DNA from: Halichoerus grypus
Lineage: Eukaryota; Chordata; Mammalia; Carnivora; Phocidae
DNA length: 64,000 nucleotides
Assembly: GCF_964656455.1 (NCBI RefSeq)
Contig: NC_135718.1
Span: 148,348,762-148,412,761 of the forward strand
Direction: 5' to 3'
In this document: positions 44,773 to 56,514 of the stretch, in pieces
How the letters are laid out: each line of letters begins with the position of its first letter
Numbering within the stretch: position 1 is the stretch's first letter
Made by a program: the position numbers and the translations under genes
Notes under the pieces: generated by a model
What the model was told of the DNA's origin: nothing
Databases searched by the model: none
What the model saw: the letters and a program-made list of their open reading frames with translations, nothing else

Positions 44773-45060
44773 CACATATATATATATGTAATATCATATA
44801 TACTTATTATATATAAATATATATATAATAATTATATGTTATATAATAACACTTTATTATATTTATATATATTTTATATATACATATAATATTTTAAGTG
44901 ATATATGTTTGAACTTATCACCTGCCTAAGATTTTAAAGTGCTACATATATTTTAGATATATTTTTAAGTGATATAAATACATATTTTTAAAATGATATA
45001 AATATATATATATTATATATAATATATGTATATATATATTATATATATATAAATATTTAA
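44773..45060. repeat. AT-rich low-complexity tract
   Basis: (TA)n-like, strongly self-complementary sequence in two blocks (44773-44900 and about 44950-45060), likely cruciform-prone. The direct-repeat right copy sits between the blocks. Frames with runs of Ile/Tyr come from it. Confidence 0.9.
44916..44950. repeat. Direct repeat, right copy
   Basis: Starts 'tatcacctgcctaagat' and pairs with 44378-44412, so MER2 and half of the AT tract lie between the copies. Confidence 0.7.
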
Positions 45061-45350
45061 ACTTAACTAGCCATGCCAAACAAATTAGCAAGCCGGCAGG
45101 ACCTCCACCTGCCCACATTGCAGTATGACCGCCTGCCACCAGGTGTCCTCTTAGCAGGCTGGGATCAATTAGCGATTGGAATTGAAACTATATGTTGTTA
45201 ATTACATAACGGATGGGCTATTCAAATTTGGTTTCACTAAAATTACATCACAGCACTGGAGGCATTATAGAAAGTTGCTGACAAAAGGAGAAAGGAATGA
45301 ACAAACAATCCGTAAGCACTTGACTCAGTAATGCTCAAGGTAGGCGCCCC
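45061..45350. other. Candidate conserved non-coding element
   Basis: Repeat-free sequence after the AT tract with homeodomain-type words ('caattagcgattgg', 'gttaattacataac') and retained CpGs ('agccggcag', 'gaccgcctgc', 'taacggatgg'). Confidence 0.3.
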
Positions 45351-46981
45351 CTACTTCCTCTTATTATTCATTTTTTTTCATCCAGATGGGGTTTTCTGTG
45401 CACATGGCAACAAGTGTAAAAGTTTTGAACGATCTGATTTGCAATAAAGCTTTAAGTGTCACCCTCTCTGGGGTATTGGGTTTATAAATGTTGTTACCTC
45501 CTTGAAAGAAATGGCTCCAGACCCAAGGTTGGCTTTTCAGAGACAGGTCCAACAGGGAAAAGGCTGTTAAAGGTATTGGCTTTCTTACAAATTCACATCA
45601 AGCAACCCTGTCTATACTGCTGACCCCACCTACTGTAAAGCTAATCCTGTGGGAGGAATTGTCTCAGTGTATTTGAGAATCTACCTCAAGTGGAAGCCTG
45701 GGAGAGAGAATGAAGGACATTTGTGTTTGATGAGGAAATGCGATCTTAAAGCCCGTGGATAGGTGATTGCTGTAATACACAGTCCCAAAAACCTGAGCTG
45801 TCACATTCAGCTAACGGATGGAAGCATGAAAAACTTTGGAAATATCAAAGCTTAACATTTTTCCAGTAACATTAATTCACTTACACTGTATATAATTTTT
45901 TCAGATTACTCATTAAGCTGTTAAAATAGCTTTATATAGAATATGAGAAATATGCTTGCTTGTACGTGACTAAGAGTCTCTCAGGCTTTGTATCTCCTAA
46001 CTTTTTTTAAAGTATAAATTTGTACCTGAGTGCTTTATTAACATAGCTTTTTGCATATAATTTCCCTAGTGGTTTTTTGTTTTAAGAGAAAGTATGACTG
46101 GAACAAAGGAGCTGCCAGTATTTAATAATGTTTGCATTCAAATATGCTACATAGATTTTAAGTTCAGCACAGTGATGGGGTACCTTGCGTGGGGAAGTCA
46201 ACTTCACCATTTTGCTCCTGCTGTGTATCTGGAGGCTCCTTTTTAACCAGGCAATCCTGAACAGGTAGGAGAATAAAGCTTCTAGCAAGAGACAGCTTCC
46301 CTCTTGCTCCTCTCACCCACCCACCGAGATCTCCCTTCTTATACACTGTTAATAATTTACCTGGAAGCTTCCCTGGGTGAAGTCCTTAGACCGTGAAGTC
46401 CTCAGAGGAGACTTGAGACTCTACAGCCCCACTTTCTTCATCAGAGCCTTGTCCTGTCACAACCCTTAGCACAGATGTCCTGCTCTCTGCCCCATGGCCA
46501 TGGTGCATAACAGGTTTAATCTGAGAGTGGATGGGAACGGGGCTGTAGAATATCGCTCGAATGATATGTACGATGGGAACATAGCCTTGAAGTCATAGGA
46601 TTGTGTTGAACAAGTGAAATTGAGTTACAATGACATGAAAGTGCCTATAATATCGTTTCGCTTTGTTTCCTATGCTGTCACTCCTCTCTCCCCACATGCC
46701 AGGAGATTCCAGAGGAGAAGCTCAGTATGAGGACGGGTCTAAGAGATGACTTTTGTTCATGATTATCGGGCACAGGTGATTCTTGTTACACATCACGGTC
46801 TGGATCCTCCCAACACCGCTCTGACCATATTGGGATGCAGTGAATTTTAACAATCCTCGTGAAAATTTAAAATTTAATGAGGCAACACAAATTTACTTGC
46901 ACAAAGCATGATGTAGGGTTTGGTGTAATTGGGTAGAATCTCACTTGGGAGAGCAGGCTTGAAAATCTCTCATCTGCTGTC
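45351..46981. other. Unassigned sequence
   Basis: About 1.6 kb with no recognised repeat. CpGs are retained around 46540-46580 and 46690-46860 ('tatcgctcgaatg', 'acacatcacgg'), perhaps conserved. Confidence 0.3.
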
Positions 46982-47344
46982 ATGAGAGCAAAGGAATCTG
47001 AGACCTTGAACACATACGGTAAAAAACCTGGAGCACAGACTGAGGATCCTTGGAGCTTGGGAAGGGCACCTTATGCTCTACCGAGGGCTGGTTCAGGCTC
47101 AGGTTGCCTGACAACTGGGGACTCCAAGGGAAATGCTGTCAGAAAGCCTGCTTGTCCTCTGTCAGGCCAAATGTGGGACAATTGCTTAAATAAAATTTGG
47201 GAGGCTATCGGATCTGACCTTACAGGGACAGTGCTAATTATGTTATTTACATGGGAGGCCCAACTTCCCACATCAGCAGCTCAGGATTTTCACTGTTCTC
47301 CCTCCCACACAAACAAGTTGGAGGGGGCGGGGGGAAGAAGATGA
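46982..47344 (+). other. 120-codon open frame, not supported as a gene
   Basis: Opens at ATG 46982 and ends at 47344. It has no signal peptide, membrane segment or recognisable domain, and an antisense 66-codon frame overlaps it. Base composition is balanced, so stops are scarce. I record it only because it is among the longest frames. Confidence 0.12.
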
Positions 47345-48577
47345 GTTAAATTAAATCATGAAAAAATAATTAGTTCTAATTTTCAAAGTAAACATTGATT
47401 TAAGCTTCTTCAACCCTCCTCCCTGACCACAAACAAAGAGACAAAAAGATCTGTTTCCAGAGACAACATTCATTTGCAGTGTATGCTCTGGAGAACGGAG
47501 CTGAAGATTGCCCCTCTTCGGGCAGGTTGAGCAACAAATTGGAAGCATCTAAACCAAAGACCCTCCCTCTTTATTTTTTCTTGATGTAAAGATAGTGTGG
47601 GAATTATTTTTAATTCTCAGAATCTGTAGCACAGTGTCAAGCACAGAGTATTTGCTTGATAGTACATATATATATATTTTTGTAAATAAGTGGTGACCCC
47701 TGAGTCACTTAATGATCTCAGTTCTCTACCTCATTTTACTTACATATGTATAATTATGGACATTTGTGGAGGGAGGGGTTGTTGTGTTTAATGGACATAT
47801 TGATGCATCGTAATGCTTGTCAGGAAAATGAAGTTTACATGGTCATATACACATTATTCACTATAGGCCTTTAAAAATTACAAAGTGAGCCATTCTGTTT
47901 TTATTCCAACAGATTTGAAAAGTAAGCTTTTCTTATTCCTTCTTTCTTTTTTTTTTTGTTTGTTTTTCAGCAGCAACATTTGTTGATTGACACTTGGTAT
48001 TATGAAAGATTATAGTATATGTGCTGAAATATACACTCATTCCCCATAAAATAGATACGGATGATTTAAACAGATGAATATTTCTGTAAGATCTGATGAA
48101 AGACAACAGTATCCTGCAATAACCATCCTCATCCCTCTCCAAGGCCCACTTCCAACAAGCAGTGACCTTCAACATTTTAGAAATTTCTTTTGGAACTGAT
48201 TTCCCTGCTGCTTAATAACCTGCTTCCTCTGATATTTCTTAATTCTGCATTTGTAAACATTGTCTTTTGACTTCCTCATCTGTGAAGTAAAGATCAAGTC
48301 CATTCTCTGGTGCACGCACATTCATACACATACCCACCACTCTCCGTCTTTCTCAGTGTGATCAACTTCACGCATTTTCATGTAAACTATAGGCAGTGTT
48401 TAAATTATGAAGATTGTATAATTATTGCTTGGCCACTGATTGCATTGTGATTACACTTCCACTTTGTTCAATATTTTGTTTGTTAAGAATCATTGCCTTG
48501 GTTTACCTTACAATGAATTTGGATTAAAACTTCTGACAGATGGCTAAAGCTACCACCAAAATGGCCAAACACAGAGG
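47345..48577. other. Unassigned sequence
   Basis: AT-rich, with a short (TA)n near 47666-47678 and a T-run at 47945-47958. No repeat or gene identified. Confidence 0.35.
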
Positions 48578-48853
48578 TTACCTCTCAGTTATGGTTTGTT
48601 TTATCTTGCTTGTCTGTTTGACCACATCCTCTTTGGCTCCCATCAAAGGATTGTCCTCCCAATCTACCACATCAGCATCATTCTGGGAAGGTTGCTCTTG
48701 TCCCTTGTTAGATTTCCCTTTCCTGGTTCCTTTCCACATCTTCTTTCTTGGTTTCCTTCTTGTGGGGGAGTAGGGTGTCTTCCAGTAGTCCCTGAGAAAA
48801 TACGCATGGAAAATAAAATGTTGAGACCTTGCCATTCTTAAGAACATCTTCAT
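48578..48853 (-). pseudogene. Possible processed-pseudogene fragment (weak)
   Basis: A 91-codon minus-strand frame with non-random composition: a basic cluster (Arg-Arg-Lys-Pro-Arg-Lys-Lys, about residues 32-38) followed by a Gln/Asn/Asp-rich acidic part and a Lys-rich end. This looks more protein-like than most frames here. I do not recognise it and see no poly(A) or TSD. The opposite strand also carries frames (48540-48773, 48596-48841), one with a hydrophobic, signal-like start, which lowers the specificity. Confidence 0.15.
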
Positions 48854-50200
48854 TCTACCCCACCATCTGATTAATCCAGCTGAGGAAGAATTCTAGGTGG
48901 AAATTTAAAGACATTTCTCTTTAGTCTTCTAACTTTTCCATTGGCTTCTGACTTTCAGTGTTTTGATGATGTAAAATGCTACCCTAATTCCTAATCCTTT
49001 GTACAAGAACTATTTTTTCTCTCCAAAAACTGAGTCATTCCTGGTGTTCTCAGCTTCACCATGGTGGACCTTGATGGAGAACTGTTTTCTTCCCCTGTGA
49101 TGAGCTCTTATTGGGCCCTTTCAATGTTCAGATTTATCTCCTTGACTTTGAGGAAATATATTATGTTAGTGCTTTGATAATGTCTTATTCTCTTTCTAGA
49201 ACTCCTATTGTTCAGATATTTGACCCTATGCATCTAACCTCAAATTTTATCATCTCTCCTTGATTTTTATTCCTTTGTCTTTGTGTGTGTGTGTGCTTGG
49301 GGGACTTCTTGCTCTTCAAAATTCCTGTACATAGAATCCTGCCCTTATTTTATTTATGAAATCAGTATCTATTTGGATATTAATTATAGTATTTTTTCTT
49401 CTATTCCCTGTGATTTTCTGGTTTTCTCCAAGCTACTTCCTTCTTTACTTACTTTTTTCCTTCCTTCCTTCTTTCTTTCTCTTTTTCCTTTTTCCCTGTT
49501 TGTATGTATTGGTCTCTAGCCTACATGTTAAGTATTTTTCTCTGATGTCTGGTGATTCTGGTTGTCCCTCTATATTTAAGAGTGAGATGCTAAAATCTGA
49601 TTGTATGTGGGTAAAGCTGATAGACTTGTAGCCCTCAGAGGAAGGTTATTTTGGGTCTCTTCAAAATGGAAATCTGTATGTCTCATTTTTGCCTTCATTT
49701 CCTCAGAGAATTCTGATTTCTCTTAAAAATAAAATAATATTGGCATCTATACACATTTTGTTTAATTTTACCATCACATTTTAAAGTAATGGGTCTTTAC
49801 AAATTTAGTTTTGAAATCACAATGGGGAAATATCCTGAATGCACAACTGGAAGAAAAAATTTATAATTTATCATAACTTTCATGACAGAAATTTTTAACA
49901 AAAAAGTGCTGTTCATAAGGCGGTAACAGCTAAATTTCTACATGAGATGACTGGTTGGTTTTGTTCCTCATGGTTTTCTCATGTGACTCATCGGGGCTAA
50001 TGAAGCAATACTGGAGAAATTCATAAAGATGTGGGGGACTGCCATAGGGTGGGGCCAGCCTTCACTCAGGGAATGCTCACTTGTAGCTGCACACACAGCT
50101 CTCTCCTAGTGCCTTGACACTGGGCATTGCTGGCAGGAGAAAAGCAAATGAACACACAAGAATCCAGCACCTTCCTCAGTACATGGGACTCTTCAGAACC
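48854..50200. other. Unassigned T-rich sequence
   Basis: The T-rich plus strand at 48900-49630 has the look of an ancient antisense LINE but matches none I can name. It contains a short (TG)n (49282-49295) and a TTCC/TTTC tract (49452-49497). Frames rich in Phe/Leu (49283-49631) are compositional. Confidence 0.3.
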
Positions 50201-52229
50201 TAGAAGTCAAGACCACTCAGAGTTCAAATTCTAGTAATTTATTAAATGGGACTGCCCTTGTGACCTCACACAAGGAGTGCTCTGATAGAAAACAATGAGC
50301 GGTGCACCCGCTGCTCACCCCTAACAGCTGGCCTGAGATTGATATCTGCCATTTCCGCCTTCACTAGGGTATCAGGTAATGAGAGCTGGTAAAGGATTTG
50401 GTGATGTTGGAGTGAAAGCCTTTTATAATACTAACAACTGTCAGAGTGTTTAAAAAATTGACCATGGGACATTGTTTCCAGCAAGAACTTTTTGTGAGAT
50501 GTGATAAGCAAGTGGATATCAACTCATATCAACACCATGAAACAATGCATTTTTGGTCACCAAAGAGGCGATGAGTCACATGAGAGATGGATGAGGTTAT
50601 TTGTGCCATTTTCAATGCCAAGGAAACAGAGAGGGTGCCTATGGCCATTATTTCAAAACTATAAACCTTGCATCTTTGCTCCCAATGGAATATATTCTAT
50701 ATTGGCCAAGGTCAGAAAGGATTCAAGAAAACCTCGAGAAAAACTGAAAAACAAACCAAACCAAACAAAAACCAAACTTCCCAGATCATTGCTGGACACA
50801 CATACAAACACACATACACACCCCTGAGCAGTAACAGAGAAGAAACTCAAGGTAAGTAGCACAGGAGTTAACAGGTACACTAACAACCGATCTCTAATAT
50901 AATCCAAGATAATGGAGCTTTCTACAACATAGTTGATATTTATAAACAAGTTGGACAAATGACAGATGACTGACAAAGATTCTCTGCTTTACAGAAGGAT
51001 CTACGTCAGAACTCCTTTCCTGAGTTGCTTTCTCTGAGGTTTTTGACGGGTTTCAGATTACTAGCTGATGAAATTGTCAGAGAGTTAGGCTTGAGGGGAG
51101 AAGAGTGTGGGCAGCTCTTCCAGGTGGAAATTAATTAGAAAAAGAAAATAGAGTCTTTGAATTGATAATTTAAGGGAACTGGAAAACTAAGAACTCACTC
51201 CCAACAACCTGATTTTTGCATGGCTTTTCAGAAACATAATTTTGGGTAATTGGCAAACTACATCCACGAAACCCCATAAAATCAATATTTATTTCTCGAA
51301 GGCTCCTTACAGTGAGCATCAATGATAGTTTGTTAGAAGAAGAGGAATCCTTGTCTTTCTTCTTGGCTTACACCAGCAGTTCCCAGACTCTTAAATTTCA
51401 TACTCAATAAAATTAAAACAACTAGCAAGAAAAGATTTGTGTGCAGGTGGGTAGGGGGAGCAGACACAGGCAGGCTCACCAACGTTTTTTTGTAATAGAG
51501 ATTTAAACAAAGCAAAACCTATCTTATTTCTTTCATTTCATTCAAAGACGCAATAAAATCTGGAAAAAAAAAATGAGTACAGTCTCAAAAGGCAGTTCTT
51601 TATTAGCTTAAAATAAATTAAAGCATTTTTTTTTTTACTCCATGGTCTTGCAATTTTCCATCATGGAACATGCTGGTAAACACGTCTGCATTGTGTAGCG
51701 ATGGTTATTAGAGAAAAGCTCTGAGCTACTGATCCGGACCTCACCAGCCCCTGAAAGGCTTCTGTTTGATCAGTGTAGCTAAGTTCTGGAGCTAGAAAGG
51801 GGCTTAGAAATGGCTTTGTTAAATCACTTGTTTTTTGGTTAAGGAATGAAGGCTCTGTCTTGTCTGGGGAAGCCCCGCTCACCAGGGCCTGGACAGGATT
51901 TGGGCTAGCTCTCCTGTCCGATTCACTTCACAGTGTTGCCTGTCCTTCTTCCTCTTGCCTGAGATGCTAACATTTGGGCCCAGCTGTGCAGGATGTGGAG
52001 GCTCTTAAGGGAGGTCTTCTGGAAGTTGAAAGGGTTTTTATCAAGAAGTATATTTATTGGGTACCTACTGAGAGAAAATCCCAGTGGAGAGACAGAGTCT
52101 TTTTTCTCAAGTTGAGTATAATGCAGTCTGGAAGGCAGGTCAAGTGCATGGAAGTAAACCTAACAAAGTGCAGTAACACGGGACTGAACATTTCATGAGT
52201 AGGCAAATAGCAAGGATCGGCGGGGCCTG
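50201..52229. other. Unassigned sequence
   Basis: No recognised repeat except A/C-rich low complexity at 50740-50822 and A/T runs at 51560-51640. 50480-50700 has regulatory-like texture ('aggcgatgagtcacatg'). 51785-51840 may be a MIR3-like scrap. Confidence 0.3.
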
Positions 52230-53200
52230 GGAGGCAGAGTAGTCACGTGCTTCTGGGGAACATTTATAAGAAGCAGTGTTGCCACATGTAATTTGGCTCA
52301 TGGGCCCAGAACTCGCCTGTGACTCTCTGAGCTAAAATGCAGTCTTGCTAGACTCTCACAAGGGCTTCGGACATCTCCATCTTCTGTCATTTACAATCTC
52401 ACAAGACAAAGAGTTTTGAAGAGGGCAGGAGGATGAACAATGAAACACAGAACACCCCTTTTCATCCTCATTAAATGCCACAAACTTCACTGCGTAAATA
52501 TGCTCTTGACCTTGTGGGACAAAGTCTAGAAGCAAATTTCTCATTTGCTGGCCTCTCCCTGGGCCTTCTGCAGCATACTGTCGCTCAGACAAGTACAGTT
52601 CTTAATGGGTTTATGGGAAAGGCTTGGCCTGCCTTTCCATCTGCACCTTCTGCTGGCTCCCTCCAAAAAGCGCGAGCTTGCCATACGACATTCCCTTGAA
52701 TTATTTAGATTGGTAAATCTTTCTGCATCTCACATCTTTAGTCCATCTGTTAGCCGGAGCTTTGCCTTTATAGGAAGTGTCCTTTATGCATGCTGGCATC
52801 TGTCAGCAGAAAGCGTCCCTCTTTTATTCATGATCTTCTATGGGAGAGGGTACAAGCTGCAGAAACACCGCGTGCCTGGTATGCATTTCATTTTAATGGA
52901 AGATTACATGACTGGGGTGCTGGTTTATTACCTTGCTCCACATGCCTCCATTCATCACCTGGCAGCCCCCTCACCCAGCCTGTTTGGAGGTGCTGGCCCT
53001 TCTGCAGCCCCTTGGGCCCAGCTTTATGCAGGAAGTGCGCTTGATGGCGGAGAGAAAACTCATCCTTTCAAAAAAGATGAAAGATCATGAGAAAGGAAAA
53101 ATATATAATAGAGAATCATGGGCCACGGGAAAGGGGAAAGGTCTTGACCTCAGGCTGATACACAGATGCAGACAGGGAGTTATTTATACAAATCACTAGA
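52230..53200. other. Candidate conserved element containing the longest ORF
   Basis: Repeat-free, balanced DNA with retained CpGs ('aaagcgcgagc', 'agccggagc', 'accgcgtgcc', 'gatggcggag') and octamer-like 'ctttatgcatgc' at about 52780. It holds the longest open frame, 181 codons at 52545-53090, plus overlapping frames in the other two phases. No domain, signal peptide or codon pattern that I can see supports coding. Confidence 0.3.
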
Positions 53201-53814
53201 CGCATCGGAAAAATGTCTCTGTGAGAACCATTTCATCACTGAGTATATTCTCCCTGAAAATATGCTCCCAAACTTATACTTTTTCCCTATTTCCCACTCA
53301 CAGGAGAATGAAATCTCTGAGAGAACTTTTCATCCATTCTTCCTTTTAATGCTGGAATAGCTTTTATAATTCTGTATGCCAGGTGTGGATTATCCACAAG
53401 AAATAATCTACAAGGATTTTTAAATTGTTTTATGTTATCATTTTGATATTAACCTAAAAAGTAATCAATATAAGGAGAACCAAAATAGGGTGATCATATA
53501 TCCTGGTTTGCCTGGAACATTCATGGTTTATGCCTATTGTATATAAATGAATGCCTGACAGTTATTTTTGTCACTTTCCTTTCACTCACAAATGTGAGCA
53601 AGTTTGGATCTTAAATTATGGTCATCCTCATAAAATATCATGTGGATGGCCACCTTATATGTAACTATTGCCAATATAATGTTAGCAATTGTGTTTACTT
53701 TTCCATTGGTACCATGTCATGCTTCTTTACTATGTGTATAGGTATGTGTCCAGTGAGGAAGGGACTAATGTCTGCATTTCGATGATGATTACTTAGTCTA
53801 ACAAGGCTCTTTTT
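53201..53814. other. Unassigned AT-rich sequence
   Basis: Nothing recognisable. Confidence 0.35.
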
Positions 53815-53985
53815 CAACATAGCATTCATTCCTTTGCTTAATATTTAATGAGCACCTAGTATGTGTCACATACTTCTGTAGATATTGGTAATGCAATGTG
53901 AACAGGACGAAAGTCTTCGCTCTTGTGGGACCTACATTCATTGACAATGACTAAGATCACATTCTCATTGAAAGCCTTTCACAGT
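53815..53985 (-). repeat. L2 3' end fragment
   Basis: 'tagcattcattcctttgcttaatatttaatgagcacctagtatgtgtcacatacttctgtagatattgg' and 'gctcttgtgggacctacattcattg' follow the antisense L2 3' terminus. Confidence 0.8.
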
Positions 53986-55408
53986 TTATTGTACATATTT
54001 ACATTTATGAAGGATATGCAGTGTGTTCTAGCCCCGGGCGAGCACAGACTTTGTTAAATGGCCCACAGAAGGGGAGTGAGGCCAATAACACATTGGAGAG
54101 ACAGCAAGGACCAGCGCCCATTCAGAGGAACCACTGATCCACAAGCACTCACTACATGTAAGTTGTGTTCCTTACTCCCTCCACGGCATTTGACATTCTT
54201 TGAAGGTAAATGGGAAAGATGAAGTCCTGGCAATTACTCTGAGGACCTATGGAAACAGTGGCAAGCGATGAAGTTAGATATGGGTTAATCCAGTGAGCAC
54301 GAGTGAGAATTCTCTATTATTTGATTAAAAGAGAACCCTGGAAAAACAACAACAAATCTAGGCTTCTATGAGGTCATCAGTGAGAAGCTGGCGTGTAAAT
54401 ACTTGAAAGTGCAGTTTATTGAAAATTCCCTCAATTTCATCTTCCAAGTCAATAAATTTCTACTTCTACGTTTATACTTTTAATTTTCAAGAGTTTTTTT
54501 GTTCCCTGAATCTTAATTTTTTATATCATCCTGTTTGAAATTTACTAATGCAATAAAATTGTTGATCTCTCTGAGGGTATTAATTACAGTTGGGTTGTTA
54601 AAGATTTCTTCTCTTTGCAATTGTCTTCTCTTGATTTGGGTCCTGTCTTTAATGTCAGGTGCCTTTTATATATTATAGGCTGACCTTTGATGGTCAAGTT
54701 ATAAGAGTGAGGTAGTCAAAAGCCAGTTAGAAGCTCCATATGCCTGGGAAGAACTTGTTGGCTGTTGGGGTTCACTGTACGGTGATTGGGCAGGAACCAT
54801 GTATTTTTATTGGAAGATCTCCAAATGCCAGTTTCTGTAGCTTCTGGGCTCCTGCATGGAGGATCTAAGCTGTCTGCATTCTAGATGGTAAAAGGAGTGT
54901 GGGGCCTGGAGAGTCTCCTGGTTCAGAGTGAACACTTTCATTTAACCCTTTGGCCATTTATGGCACCTGATCTCCTTTCTCTATTATACCTGGTGTCCCC
55001 TTGCCTGGAATCAATCTCGTTCATTTCCCTCAGAGAATAAAGCCTCTTGCCTCAAGCCAGGATGGGGAGAAAGTGATTACTTATCTGAGAGGGGTGGGAG
55101 AGGGCATCAGGGGGGTTGACTGGACTTCAAACATACTTTCAAACATTCTTCCCATTGCAGTCTCTTTGTATCCCCACCTTCAGAGATAGTGGGTGTCTTT
55201 CTAGCGTTCTGAACCTTGAACTGGGTTGCTTCTTCCTGACCCTTGCTCTGAAGCCTTGGGTTCAGACATGTTTGCTGGGCTAAGTGAGATATAAGCAGTC
55301 CATCTGCTTTCTCTTTTCCCAAATGTTATCTCTATGCTTTGTTCACAACCACATTCTTCTCCCTTCTTTTGACTTTATGGATTTCTACCTTCTTCAAAAA
55401 TTATTCTA
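53986..55408. other. Unassigned sequence
   Basis: No named repeat. 54470-54700 is T-rich and LINE-like. Short frames at 55001-55322 are chance. Confidence 0.3.
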
Positions 55409-55555
55409 GGGGTGCCTTGGTGGCTCAGTTGGTTAAGCGGCTGACTCCTGGTTTCGGTTCAGGTCATGATCTCAGAGTCTTGAGATTACACGCTCAGCCT
55501 CTCCCTCCCTCTGCTCTCTCTCTCTCAAATAAATAAATAAAATCTTATAAAAAAT
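55409..55555 (+). mobile_element. Can-SINE with internal deletion
   Basis: Head 'gggtgccttggtggctcagttgg' joins 'cttgagattaca' directly to 'cgctcagcctctccctccctctgctctctctc', so the middle is shortened. TSD aaattattcta at 55398-55408 and 55556-55566. Confidence 0.93.
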
Positions 55556-55778
55556 AAATTATTCTATATAATTATAGGAGAGTTTCAGGAGGGAGCAGAG
55601 ATAATTTGCAAACCATCTTCCAGCTTTCACTGAGATCCCTTTCTCTCTTTTCCAAGATAAAGATTTCTGATTACTCTCGCAAGTCTTCATGTGAAAAGGT
55701 ACTGAGGTCCCCTGCCATGTTGAATGTCTTTTCATAACACAACCCATTGTCTTTGGCTTATTTCAACCCCCAATTATT

Positions 55779-55973
55779 TTTTTTTTTAAGATTTTACTTA
55801 TTTATTTGACAGAGAGAGACAGTGAGAGAGGGAACACAAGCAGGGGGAGTGGGAGAGGGAGAAGCAGGCTCCCCAAGGAGCAGGGAGCCCGATGCGGGGC
55901 TCAATCCCAGGACCCTGGGATTATGACCTGAGCCAAAGGCAGACGCTTAACGACTGAGCCACCCAGGCGCCCC
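55779..55973 (-). mobile_element. Can-SINE, antisense, young copy
   Basis: Close to consensus: 'ggagcccgatgcggggctcaatcccagg', 'agccaaaggcagacgcttaacgactgagccacccaggcgcccc'. A perfect 17-bp TSD, ttcaacccccaattatt, lies at 55762-55778 and 55974-55990. Confidence 0.97.
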
Positions 55974-56078
55974 TTCAACCCCCAATTATTATAATAAATA
56001 TAAAATATAAGATCCATGGAAGTAAGGTTTGTTGATTTGGTTTTATGTTGTCACTAAAGTGACAATAAAGAAATGATA

Positions 56079-56192
56079 CAGGGGACCTGGGTGGCTCAGT
56101 CGGTTAAGTGTCCAGCTCTTGATTTCAGAGTTGTGAGTTCAAACCCCAGGTTGGGCTCCACACTGGGCATGGAACCTACTTAAAAAAAAAAA
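56079..56192 (+). mobile_element. Short Can-SINE variant
   Basis: Head 'ggggacctgggtggctcagtcggttaagtgtcc', 'cttgatttcag', 'ggttgggctccacactgggcatggaacctacttaaaaaa'. It lacks the CT-rich half and goes straight into poly(A), as in an older, short subfamily. TSD aaatgata at 56071-56078 and 56193-56200. Confidence 0.93.
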
Positions 56193-56302
56193 AAATGATA
56201 TATGGCCCTTGTCTTTCAGACGATAATAATCTATTTAGGGTTTTGGTCTCAATAAGTCAGGAGGTTTGTTAGAAATCATTGAAAATCAAGACTGCTGCTC
56301 CT

Positions 56303-56500
56303 GGGCGCCTGGGTGGCTCAGTCGTTAAGCATCTGCCTTCGGCTCAGGTCAGGATCCCGGAGTCCTGGGACCGAGCCCCACATCGGGCTCCCTCCTCGGC
56401 GGGAAGCCTGCTCTCCCTCTCCCACTCCCGCTGCTTGTGTTCCTGCTCTCGCTATCTCTGTCTCTGTCAAATAAATAAATAAAATCTAAAAAAAAAAAAA
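56303..56500 (+). mobile_element. Can-SINE, young copy
   Basis: Near-consensus copy of the same subfamily as 6303 and 55779. A perfect 14-bp TSD, agactgctgctcct, lies at 56289-56302 and 56501-56514. Pure A tail. The 67-codon frame from 56279 is the SINE. Confidence 0.97.
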
Positions 56501-56514
56501 AGACTGCTGCTCCT

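Noticed and set aside
44701..45139. Ile/Tyr-rich frames on both strands
   Set aside because: Translations of the AT dinucleotide tract.
48540..48773. Frame with a signal-peptide-like start
   Set aside because: Hydrophobic run comes from T-rich DNA. No cysteine pattern or known domain follows, and a more protein-like frame occupies the opposite strand.
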